From an uncultured Prevotellaceae bacterium (lineage in GTDB: Bacteria > Bacteroidota > Bacteroidia > Bacteroidales > Bacteroidaceae), in assembly GCA_902778255.1 (NCBI GenBank), contig CACYXD010000022.1, forward strand, positions 1 to 64,000: a stretch of 64,000 nt of DNA. The letters are read 5' to 3'. The notes beneath the pieces are model-generated. The model was not told the origin of the DNA. It searched no databases and saw only the letters and a list, made by a program, of their open reading frames with translations. Position numbers and translations under genes: made by a program. Shown in pieces: positions 29,157 to 37,661 of the stretch. Position 1 is the stretch's first letter; each line of letters opens with the position of its first letter.

Positions 29157-30929
29157 ATGAAACAAAACTTTTTATTACTATTCCTTTTCGTTTTAGGACT
29201 GATGCCCGCCAAGGCCGACAACATCACCGTTGACGGCACCAGTCGCTCATACAACGTCATTGTGCCTAATAACCTTGGCGAGAACCGTCCGCTACTCATC
29301 TTCTGTCATGGCTACAATCAGGATGCCGGCTGGATGCAGAACAGCGAGTTCAAGAACGATCAGGTGAGCATGGAGGCTGTGTGTGACACCGCTAAGTTCG
29401 TCTGCGTATTTCCCAATGGTATCAATAAATCATGGGATACTGGCGGTGATCGCGATATCAACTTCATCAAGGCCATTATCGACAAGATGGTAACGCAGCA
29501 CAATATTGACCGCAACCGCGTCTATCTGGGTGGTTTCTCTATGGGCGGTATGCTGACCTATCACGCCATGAACAAGATTCCCGACCTCATCGCTGCCTTC
29601 GCTCCCTGTAGCGGATATCCTATGGGCGGTGCTACGGCCAATGCTAATGTGCGTGCCATTCCTATCCTCCATATCCACGGCACCAGCGATGAAACCTGCG
29701 CCTTCAGTGGAGCACAGCCTGCCCTCAACGTATGGATCAATCATAATGGCTGTCCGACGACGGCTCAGGTCACCAATAATTATAATGGTTTCAGTGGCTG
29801 CAAGATGCATGTCTGGGGGCCTGGCAACGATGGTGTCGAGGTGCGCCTTCTGGAGCTGCCTAACAAAGGTCACTGGATCTGCAAGGAGAAGCAGGTATAT
29901 ACGGGTAAGGAAATCTGGAACTTCTGCAAGCGTTTCTCGCTGAACAAGACATCTCCCAACGTGAAGATTACAGCCCCTGCCACAGGTGGGAAATTCATCA
30001 GCTATGGTCCTAAGAATGAGGTAACATTCCCTGACATCACCATCACAGCTACTGCCGACGACCCCAACGGCACCGTAGAGAAGGTGGAGTTCTACGATGG
30101 CACTACCCTACTCGCCACCTGTACTGCCAAGCCCTACAAGACCACGCTCTCTGGTGCCAAGGCTGGCAAGCACAAGCTGAAAGCGGTAGCCACCGATAAT
30201 GATGGCGAGACGAGCACCGCCTCTGTGGAAGTAACCCTTCAGGCTCCTACTACTACATTAAGTCTTTCTGGATTTAGCGAGGCTAACGCCATCCCTGCTG
30301 GTTGGACTACCTACGACAGTAGCGAGAAGCGCACGGGCTACAGTGGAGGTTATTCATCGGGCTGCCGTGTGTTGGAGTTTACGGGTACCACGAAAGGTTT
30401 CAACTATGGCCTCTATATCCGCAATATCAATGGCAATGCCAAGCAGGGCTATGCCAAGTTCGGGCTCAGCGGCGCAGGCACAACGCTCAGTCTGGCTCCT
30501 GGCCACTACACGCTGAAATACAAGGTCTGCAACTGGAACATGGCCAACTTCGGCGAGGTGGAAGTCTGCGTTGAGACACGCGCAGGCAAGAGCATTGCCA
30601 GCCAGACCTACACACCCAACATCAACATCGGCAATAAGACCTCCAACGACTTCAGCACTCCCGCCCAGCAGACCTTCGAGTTCGATGTCACTGAGCAGGA
30701 CGACTATGTCATCGCTTTTTATAGTGCTGCATCGGAATGGAGCGACTGCATCATCGGACCGGTCGTCAGTCTGGCAGGCAAGAACTATGTGACAACAGAA
30801 ATCGGCGCTCAAATCGTAGATCGTAAATCGTCAGATTGTAAATGGTTTGACCTTCAAGGCCGTCGAGTGGATAGCCCACAGAAACCAGGCATATATATTA
30901 GTAACGGTAAAAAGATTTATAAAAGATAA
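29157..30929 (+). CDS. secreted PHB-depolymerase/CE1-like esterase with Ig-like and beta-sandwich modules
   Basis: 590 residues. Signal peptide 1-20. Esterase domain about 22-265: FCHGYNQDAG (oxyanion region), GGFSMGG with Ser128, and a C-terminal His in NKGHWIC. An Ig-like domain (about 268-365; TATADDPNGTVEKVEF) and a CBM-like beta-sandwich (about 370-550) follow. The end has the sorting-like tail FDLQGRRV...GIYISNGKK. The segment at 30811-30843 encoding QIVDRKSSDCKW, just before the tail, derives from a short ATCGTAAAT-type repeat. Related CE1 proteins release ferulate or acetate from arabinoxylan. Last in the operon with GH115. Confidence 0.82.
   Translation: MKQNFLLLFLFVLGLMPAKADNITVDGTSRSYNVIVPNNLGENRPLLIFCHGYNQDAGWMQNSEFKNDQVSMEAVCDTAKFVCVFPNGINKSWDTGGDRDINFIKAIIDKMVTQHNIDRNRVYLGGFSMGGMLTYHAMNKIPDLIAAFAPCSGYPMGGATANANVRAIPILHIHGTSDETCAFSGAQPALNVWINHNGCPTTAQVTNNYNGFSGCKMHVWGPGNDGVEVRLLELPNKGHWICKEKQVYTGKEIWNFCKRFSLNKTSPNVKITAPATGGKFISYGPKNEVTFPDITITATADDPNGTVEKVEFYDGTTLLATCTAKPYKTTLSGAKAGKHKLKAVATDNDGETSTASVEVTLQAPTTTLSLSGFSEANAIPAGWTTYDSSEKRTGYSGGYSSGCRVLEFTGTTKGFNYGLYIRNINGNAKQGYAKFGLSGAGTTLSLAPGHYTLKYKVCNWNMANFGEVEVCVETRAGKSIASQTYTPNINIGNKTSNDFSTPAQQTFEFDVTEQDDYVIAFYSAASEWSDCIIGPVVSLAGKNYVTTEIGAQIVDRKSSDCKWFDLQGRRVDSPQKPGIYISNGKKIYKR
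30811..30843 (+). repeat. short ATCGTAAAT-type repeat inside the esterase gene
   Basis: Built from AATCGTA/GATCGTAAAT/CGTCA units and matching about 28 of 32 positions of the stretch at 46064-46096 inside the second GH95 gene. Both are read in frame and sit in a linker. Confidence 0.6.
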
Positions 30930-31420
30930 GACACACGCAAAACACCTAACACCTACCATAACAGGCCTGAAACCCCGATGTACAAAGGGTTTGGCCTATG
31001 GTAGGTGTTTGGCAAACACCTACCATACACCTACCATATTTTTAAAAGACCTCAATAAGTGTATCTTCTACATTTATGGTAGGTGTTAGGTTAGGTGTTA
31101 GTTAGGTGTTTGAGCAACACCTACCACGAATAACACATTCAATACCAGATAGTTACACATAAAATGGTAGGTGTTGCCAATTTTTGCAAAAAAAGCCTGT
31201 TTTGGATGCTGAAACAGCATGAATGGGAATGCCAAATAGCCTATTTGGATTCCTAAACAAGCAGCAAACGCAACGCAAGGAAGCTGCAAACGCATCGTAA
31301 GGAGGCAGCAAACGCATTGAGATGTGCCCGTTCGCGGGTCACGAGCTAGGCGTTCGCGACCCGCGAACCCCTACATCCTCCCTCGCGAACCCCTACATCC
31401 TCATTTTTTCTTCCCATAAT
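30930..31420. repeat. gene-free palindrome and iteron-like region
   Basis: No gene. Copies of GGTAGGTGTT or its complement occur at 30948-30957, 31000-31009, 31015-31024, 31079-31088, 31116-31125 and 31166-31175, with shortened TTAGGTGTT copies between. A perfect 14-bp inverted repeat (30998-31011/31013-31026), ATGCTG/CAGCAT (31206-31220), CCAAATAG/CTATTTGG (31232-31248) and three 22-bp direct repeats (31261, 31283, 31305; GCAAACGCA core) follow. Then CGCGAACCCCTACATCCTC is repeated at 31362-31380 and 31384-31402. It resembles the arrays flanking the VapE gene at 57-58.7 kb and may be the remnant of such an element. Confidence 0.6.
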
Positions 31421-31451
31421 TTTGTTTATTAAAAAATAATGCTTATTTTTG
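31421..31451 (+). promoter_or_regulatory. promoter of the MNT-HEPN pair
   Basis: TTTG (31421-31424), 19 bp, TATTTTTG (31444-31451). The ATG begins only 5 nt after the -7 box, so the transcript is probably leaderless or nearly so. Confidence 0.7.
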
Positions 31452-31455
31452 CGGC

Positions 31456-31770
31456 ATGAAAAGACCAGAAATAGTAAATCGTATCAAGGAACAGACTCGA
31501 AAATTTCTTCCTGAAGCTCAAACCATCCTATATGGTTCGGAGGCTCGCGGAGATGCCCGTGCTGACAGCGATATTGATTTGCTTATTCTGCTCCCAGAGG
31601 ATAAGATCCTTCCTGAAAGAGAACATGCAATTGTAAGTAAACTCTATGAAATTGAGCTTCAGTCAGGAGTTGTTATTAGTTCTCTTGTCATGCCTCGTAA
31701 ACAATGGGATAATCCCACTTTGATTACTCCTTTCTATCAGAATGTAAAAAGAGAAGGTATCGTATTATGA
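31456..31770 (+). CDS. MNT-type minimal nucleotidyltransferase (antitoxin)
   Basis: 104 residues with the pol-beta nucleotidyltransferase signature: YGSEARGDARADSDIDL, i.e. Gly27-Ser28 and metal-binding Asp39 and Asp41. Minimal nucleotidyltransferases are paired with HEPN proteins in one of the commonest prokaryotic toxin-antitoxin modules; MntA in studied systems modifies the HEPN toxin with AMP residues. Its stop overlaps the start of the HEPN gene by 4 nt (ATGA). Promoter and start are almost contiguous. The module and the following kilobases are clearly richer in A/T than the enzyme genes to the left, consistent with acquisition. Confidence 0.88.
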   Translation: MKRPEIVNRIKEQTRKFLPEAQTILYGSEARGDARADSDIDLLILLPEDKILPEREHAIVSKLYEIELQSGVVISSLVMPRKQWDNPTLITPFYQNVKREGIVL

Positions 31771-32183
31771 AGGAAGAAACACTGAGCAAGGAACAACGCG
31801 CCGATCTTGTCAATTATTATTTCGAACGTGCGCATGAATCCATCGAGGAAGCTAAGTACTTGAGAGATGGAGGTTACTATAATGGTTCGGTAACACGTCT
31901 TTATTATGCATGCTTCAATGCAGCTCGTGGTCTTTTGACTGCCAACGACATAGATACTTCTACTCATAATGGGGTGAAAACTATGATTTCAATGGAATTT
32001 ATCCGTAAAGGACTATTGGGTATAGAACATGGTGCAACTTTAACGGACTTATTCAATCAGCGTCATGCAAGTGATTATGAGGCCTATGCATTCAGAGATG
32101 AAAGTAGTGTCGCTTATCTTTTGCCAAAGGCAGAAGCCTTTATTGATGCTGTAGAGTCTCTTGCATTAAATAGAAACCACTAA
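31767..32183 (+). CDS. HEPN-domain protein (putative RNase toxin)
   Basis: 138 residues, all-helical HEPN domain: YYFERAHESIEEAKYL at the start, then TRLYYACFNAARGLL, the hallmark of this subfamily. The residues near 105-115 read FNQRHASDYEAYAF, so the R-x4-H-x-Y catalytic motif of HepT toxins is not apparent; the R...DY form typical of the COG1895-like branch is present. It may be a weak or specialised RNase or act mainly as a partner. It is translationally coupled to the MNT gene. Toxicity cannot be inferred from sequence alone. Confidence 0.8.
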   Translation: MKEETLSKEQRADLVNYYFERAHESIEEAKYLRDGGYYNGSVTRLYYACFNAARGLLTANDIDTSTHNGVKTMISMEFIRKGLLGIEHGATLTDLFNQRHASDYEAYAFRDESSVAYLLPKAEAFIDAVESLALNRNH

Positions 32184-32229
32184 ATAACAACATGCCTATG
32201 AGCAGATAAACATATAATAAGGACATAAG

Positions 32230-32408
32230 ACTGGAACGTCCACTTTTGATTCTTGTTTCTGACAATTGGGGAATTGAAAGAAATTAGTCAAGAACTGAAG
32301 TAGATAGTTCACGCCGTTCGGCGTGGGCATTTACTCGTTTAAGACTAATAGGTTTTCCCCAATACCTCAGAAACGTAGACGAAGTAAATTGTCCACGTTT
32401 TCTTTTTG
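32230..32408 (+). ncRNA. candidate structured RNA, 6S-like rod
   Basis: About 178 nt folding into one long interrupted rod. Stems from outside to inside: GGAACGT (32233-32239) with ACGTTTTC (32395-32402); TTTCTGA (32256-32262) with TCAGAAA (32367-32373); TTGGGGAA (32266-32273) with TTCCCCAA (32355-32362); ATTAGTC (32283-32289) with GACTAAT (32343-32349); apical CACGCCG-TT-CGGCGTG (32310-32325). The 3' end runs into TTTTCTTTTTG. No ORF. The shape (closing stem, interior loops, apical hairpin, about 180 nt) is what 6S RNA looks like, but a 5' UTR structure for the following gene or another RNA is possible. Strand is set by the 3' T run. Confidence 0.55.
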
Positions 32409-32448
32409 TGTATTTATAAACCTAATAATAACATAAAACATTTTGTTT

Positions 32449-35260
32449 ATGAAAAAATTCAGACTTATATTTCTTTTATTGTGTTACTTAATCTTTACCC
32501 ATAAAATCTTTGCTCATGATATTGCAGTAAAAAATTCGGACGGAAAAATAATTTATTACTCTTTTAATTACGGCGGTCCAGTTCCTTCATTAATAGTTAC
32601 TTATTGCGGAGATAATTCTGAGGAGACTTCGCAGAAAGACTATTATTATGGTATCTTAAATATTCCAGAAGAAGTCTTTTACATGGGAAAAGATTATAAA
32701 GTTACAAATATAGATGGATATGCCTTTAATGGATGTGTGGGATTGGAAAGTGTAACCTTACCTAATGGATTAGAATATATTGGTGATTATTCTTTTTCCG
32801 GTTGCACAGGACTCACTTCTCTTGTAGTTCCCAATAGCGTAATAGGCATAAATCCTTTCGCATTTAAAGACTGTACAAACTTGAAGAGCATCGAAATTCC
32901 TAATAGTGTTACCTATATCGGTTTAGGATCGTTCCAGGGGTGTATCGGATTGGAAACAGTTGAAATCCCAAACAGTATTTATCAAATTGAATCGGAAACA
33001 TTCAAGGACTGTACAAGGCTTACTTCGGTTAACTTTCCTAATAGTATTACACGCATTGATTTTGAAGCATTTTCAGGCTGTATAGAATTAGAAAAAAATC
33101 GAAATTCCCAACAGTGTGACAAATATTGAAAATTATGCATTCTCAGGCTGTACAAGACTATCTTCCGTCATAATTCCTAGCAGTATTGAGCGTATTGGAT
33201 CTATGGCTTTTTCCAACTGTTCTAATCTGACATCAATAAAGGTAGATCTGGGAAATCCAAAATATGACTCGCGTGATAATTGTAATGCAATTATTGAGAC
33301 AGAAAATAACACATTGATTATGGGTTGTTCAAATACGATTATTCCCAATAGCATAACAAGCATTGGTAATTACGCATTTATGCAATGCTCATCTCTCTCT
33401 TCAATTAGTATTCCTAATTCTGTAACAGCCATCGGTAATGGAGCATTTCAAAGGTGTACTGGCCTCTCTTCGATTAGTATTCCTAATTCTCTAACAACTA
33501 TCGGTAGAAATGCATTCTATGAGTGTACTGGACTATCTTCAATTAGTATTCCCAATTCTGTAATAAATATCGGTGAGGGAGCTTTTTCTGGCTGTAAAGG
33601 TCTTAAATCTATTGTAATCCCGAATTCAGTTGACAGCATAAAGGCAAGCACCTTTTATAGTTGTACAGATTTAAAAACAATAGAATTAAACAATATTACT
33701 TTTATAGGAGAACGCGCTTTTGGTTTCTGTCAGAACCTTACTAATATAGAAATACCTGTTAATGTTAAAACGATTGAAGATGGTGCTTTTTGTGGCTGTA
33801 ATAGTCTCACGTCTATAAAAATACCAGATAATGTAACAAAAATCGGGAATCGTTCTTTTGGTCAATGTGATAACCTTACCACTATCAATATACCAAACAG
33901 TGTGACTAGTATTGGAGAATATGCATTCTTTAAATGCCCCAAATTGACATCAATAGAAATACCGAGTAAAATTGAGAGTATAGGTGAGCACGCTTTCTCG
34001 GATTGTAGTAGTATATCTTCTATTATTGTTAATAATAAAAATAAAAAATATGACTCTCGGAATAATTGTAATGCTATAATAGAAACATCTACGAACACGC
34101 TAATAGTAGGTTGCAAAAACACCAATATTTCAGAGGGCATTACTGCCATTGGGCAATACGCTTTCTATGGCTGTAACAACCTGAAAACTATAAAGATACC
34201 GAATAGTGTTACGACCATCGGCAATTTAGCATTTTATGAATGTGCGAGTCTTTCATATATCTCCTTACCAAATAACTTGTCTCAAATTAATGATTATACA
34301 TTTCATGGATGTGATAGCCTTACAATAATTATACCCAAAAGTGTAACTAGTATTGGTACAGGGGCGTTCACAGGTAACCAGTATTATGTAAATAAATCAA
34401 TAATATTTGAAAGCGATAATCCTGTAGAGATAGATGAATGGACTTTTAGTTCTTATACTAAAATATACGTTCCTTTTGGAAGAAAAGAATTATATCGAAA
34501 TACAAAAGGCTGGAATAATTATTGGAATATAGTTGAGTATATTAATTCTGATGTAAATATTGACCAAAGTATTGATGTGCTTGACGTTGTTGATATTGTG
34601 CGTTACGTTGTTGGTAATCCTACAGAGATCTTTGTTGATTTCCTTGCCGATATAAATAGTGATGGAACAATAAATATTGGCGATGCAGTTGCATTGGTAA
34701 ATGTTATTGCGGGTGATCAGAACTTTGCGCGTGCAATGAAAGCTCCAAGAAAGGTGATGTCTAACGATATCTTGACACTAACAGAGAATCATGGAGAGTT
34801 ATCATTTAATCTTACTAATGAGCGTAAATACACAGCCTTCCAGTTTGATTTGTATATTCCAGAAGGAACGGATATAGAAAAGTTGATGCTGAATGCGCTT
34901 CGTAAACAAAAGCATCAGCTACTCTATAATAAGGTAGAGGATGGTCATTATCGTGTGGCTGCTTTGTCAACCAGCAACAAGGTGTTTAATGCTAATGATG
35001 GTGAACTGCTGCATATCATTGTGAGTGGAACAGACGGCAATGAGATTAGTATTCGTGACATCCATTTCTTCGATGTGGAAGGCAACGACTATAGGTTTGC
35101 AGACATTACAATAAATGAAACGACAGGTATAGAGAAACTTACTTCTACCCCTTCTAATAGCAAGGATGATGTCTATGACTTGCAAGGTCATAAAATGAAA
35201 ACTGGTTCGCTGACGAAAGGACTGTATATTGTTGGTGGTAAGAAGATGATGGTAAAATAA
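32449..35260 (+). pseudogene. BspA-like leucine-rich-repeat protein with dockerin/cohesin-like end, frameshifted
   Basis: Two frames (32449-33129 and 33116-35260) make one protein of about 936 residues if one A is removed from the A7 run at 33092-33098: the text then continues IEIPNSVTNIENYAF without a break. Signal peptide about 1-25. About 20 LRR_5/BspA repeats follow, of the form 'AFxxCxxLxSIxIPNSVTxIG'. Near the end are two dockerin-like Ca2+ loops (VNIDQSIDVLDVVD and ADINSDGTINIGDAV), a cohesin-like beta domain, and a sorting-like tail (YDLQGHKM...GLYIVGGKK). BspA-type proteins mediate adhesion. The homopolymer shift could be mutation, phase variation, transcriptional slippage or a sequencing error. 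Start at ATG 32449, not the TTG two codons earlier. Very A/T-rich. Confidence 0.75.
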
Positions 35261-35274
35261 TAAAACGTGGTGTT

Positions 35275-37527
35275 ATGAAGAAGTATATTTTTTCCATTAT
35301 AGCAATGGTGCTCTGTCTAATGAGTGTCAATGCCCAAACCGTAAGTATTGCTGACGTGACGCTGAATTCTGGCGAAACGAAGGTAATAAGCATTAATCTG
35401 AACAATACGCAAACGAATATTGTGTCGTTCCAGATGGATCTGTCGTTACCAGATGGTATCACGATTAACAAAGCTGGTTGTGAATTAAGTAGTCGAATTA
35501 CGGACGAAAATCAAGAACTTGTAATCGGTAAACAGCCTGATGGAAGTATCCGGTTGACCAGTACGTCTTTTGCATTGACTCCTATCGCAGGAACAAGTGG
35601 TGAGATTATCAAACTGTCTCTTTCTGCAGCTAATGATGCAAAGGGGGGAACGGCCTCTCTGAGTAATATCAAATTGGCAACAAGCGACTCGCAGAAGTTG
35701 ACGCTGGAAGATGCATCATCCAAGATAGATGTGACTTATAAGTTGACATACAAGGTAGACGATGAAATCTTCAAGACGGATTCTGTTGTTTATAATAGTG
35801 CATTAACTCCGCTTGCAGCCCCCACCAAGGAAGGTCATACCTTCTCTGGTTGGAGTGAAATACCAGCTACAATGCCAGCTAACAATGTGATTATCACAGG
35901 TACGTTTACAATCAATAACTATACCCTGACCTACAAGGTAGATAGCGAAGTCTACAAGACGGCAAGCGTTACTTATGGTACAGCTCTTACACCTGAGAAT
36001 GCTCCCACAAAGGAAGGATATTCGTTCTCTGGTTGGAGTGAGATTCCTTCAACCATGCCTGCAAATGACGTTGTGATTACAGGTTCATTCTCTGTTAACT
36101 CTTATACCTTGACCTACAAGGTTGATGGTGAGGTGTACAAGACAACAAGTGTAGCTTATGGTACAGCCATCACGCCTGAGAATGCACCCACCAAGGAGGG
36201 CTATACCTTCAGTGGCTGGAGTGAGATACCAGCAACGATGCCTGCAAACGATGTTGTAATTACAGGCACGTTAAGCATCAATCAGTACACGATGACATTT
36301 GTACTTGATAACGGTGAGGAGAATTTGGTGAAGAAACAGGATTATGCAAGTGTGCTGACTGCTCCTGAGAATCTTGTGAAGACTGGCTTTACCTTCAAGG
36401 GCTGGAGTCCTGCTGTTCCTGCAACGGTTCCTGCATCGGATATGACGTTTACAGCTCAATGGGAGCGTAACAAGTACTTGGTCACCTTCATTGTCGAGGA
36501 TACTATTGTGAAGAAAGATTCTGTGCTGTATGAGGGAATAATTACCAAGCCTGCAGATCCTGTGAAGGAGGGCTATACGTTTACCGGCTGGCAGCCAGAG
36601 ATACCAGAGACGATGCCTGCAAATGATTTAGTGATTACAGGAACCTTCACAGTCAACAACTACTCTTTAACTTACAAGATAGATGGCGAAGTGTACAAAA
36701 CATCAAGCGTTGCCTATGGTACAGCGTTGACACCTGAGACTGCGCCCACCAAGGAAGGCTACACCTTCTCTGGCTGGAGTGAGATTCCTGAAACAATGCC
36801 TGCAAATGATGTTGTAATAACGGGTGCGTTTAGTATCAACCAGTACACGATGACATTTGTACTTGATAATGGTGAGGAGAATTTGGTGAAGAAACAGGAT
36901 TATGCAAGTGCGCTGACTGCTCCTGAGAATCTCGTGAAGACGGGCTTTACCTTCAAAGGCTGGAGTCCTGCTGTTCCTGCAACAGTTCCTGCATCGGATA
37001 TGACGTTTACAGCTCAATGGGAGCGTAACAAGTATTTGGTCACTTTCATTGTCGAGGATACTGTTGTGAAGAAGGATTCTGTTCTGTATGAGGGAATAAT
37101 TACCAAGCCTACAGATCCTGCGAAAGAAGGCTACACCTTCTCTGGTTGGAGTGAGATTCCAGAAACAATGCCTGCTAATGATGTTGTGATAACAGGTACG
37201 TTTACAGTTAACACCTATACTGTTACCTTTATGTATAATGACAAGGTGCTGAAGGTGGATAGCGTGGAATATGGTGCAAAGATTCCTTTACCAACGTCTT
37301 TGGATGATGAGCGCTACGTGTTAGTGGAATGGTTAGACGTACCAGAAACGATGCCTGCACACGACATCACGATTTATGCTAGCATCACGGATGGAATACG
37401 TAACGTCTCAGATGAAACCGAATATAAGATATACGATGAACGTGGTCAACAAATTCCGCGAATGAAGCGAGGCCTAAATATCATCAAATATAACAATGGA
37501 ACAACAAGGAAAGTGATAGTGAAATAG
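35275..37527 (+). CDS. secreted InlB-type (Listeria-Bacteroides) repeat protein with cohesin-like domain
   Basis: 750 residues. Signal peptide 1-20 (SVNAQT). A cohesin-like beta domain (about 20-160) is followed by nine repeats of about 60-63 residues, each with a core like EGYTFSGWSEIPATMPANDVV, the Flg_new/InlB B-repeat pattern. Repeats 3-5 and 6-8 are nearly the same at DNA level with an offset of 558 bp (for example 36283 and 36841), so a three-repeat block was duplicated recently. The end reads YDERGQQI...GLNIIKYNNG, a sorting-like tail. Such repeats are extended surface stalks. It lies 14 bp after the BspA-like gene and is probably co-transcribed; a strong terminator follows. Confidence 0.82.
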   Translation: MKKYIFSIIAMVLCLMSVNAQTVSIADVTLNSGETKVISINLNNTQTNIVSFQMDLSLPDGITINKAGCELSSRITDENQELVIGKQPDGSIRLTSTSFALTPIAGTSGEIIKLSLSAANDAKGGTASLSNIKLATSDSQKLTLEDASSKIDVTYKLTYKVDDEIFKTDSVVYNSALTPLAAPTKEGHTFSGWSEIPATMPANNVIITGTFTINNYTLTYKVDSEVYKTASVTYGTALTPENAPTKEGYSFSGWSEIPSTMPANDVVITGSFSVNSYTLTYKVDGEVYKTTSVAYGTAITPENAPTKEGYTFSGWSEIPATMPANDVVITGTLSINQYTMTFVLDNGEENLVKKQDYASVLTAPENLVKTGFTFKGWSPAVPATVPASDMTFTAQWERNKYLVTFIVEDTIVKKDSVLYEGIITKPADPVKEGYTFTGWQPEIPETMPANDLVITGTFTVNNYSLTYKIDGEVYKTSSVAYGTALTPETAPTKEGYTFSGWSEIPETMPANDVVITGAFSINQYTMTFVLDNGEENLVKKQDYASALTAPENLVKTGFTFKGWSPAVPATVPASDMTFTAQWERNKYLVTFIVEDTVVKKDSVLYEGIITKPTDPAKEGYTFSGWSEIPETMPANDVVITGTFTVNTYTVTFMYNDKVLKVDSVEYGAKIPLPTSLDDERYVLVEWLDVPETMPAHDITIYASITDGIRNVSDETEYKIYDERGQQIPRMKRGLNIIKYNNGTTRKVIVK
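36283..37398 (+). repeat. tandem 558-bp block duplication in the InlB-repeat gene
   Basis: The block beginning CAGTACACGATGACATTTG at 36283 recurs at 36841 with only scattered differences over the first ~310 bp, and the adjoining module is also similar. The period is 558 bp (186 codons, three modules). Confidence 0.7.
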
Positions 37528-37550
37528 AAACATCACTATTCTACAAAAAG

Positions 37551-37590
37551 CAATCGGTTTGAGCAAAAACTCAAATCGATTGTTTTTTTT
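37551..37590 (+). terminator. terminator after the InlB-repeat gene
   Basis: CAATCGGTTTGAG (37551-37563) pairs with CTCAAATCGATTG (37570-37582), followed by eight T. Confidence 0.9.
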
Positions 37591-37598
37591 ACACTTTC

Positions 37599-37630
37599 TT
37601 TGGCGGTATCAGAATTATTTCATAACTTTG
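37599..37630 (+). promoter_or_regulatory. promoter of the GH2 genes
   Basis: TTTG (37599-37602), 20 bp, TAACTTTG (37623-37630): a consensus match. The start of the transcript (GCAGTCAAAATAACC) resembles that of the GH115 gene at 19471 (GCAGTCAAATAACC). Confidence 0.75.
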
Positions 37631-37661
37631 CAGTCAAAATAACCCAAACCTAAAATAGAAA

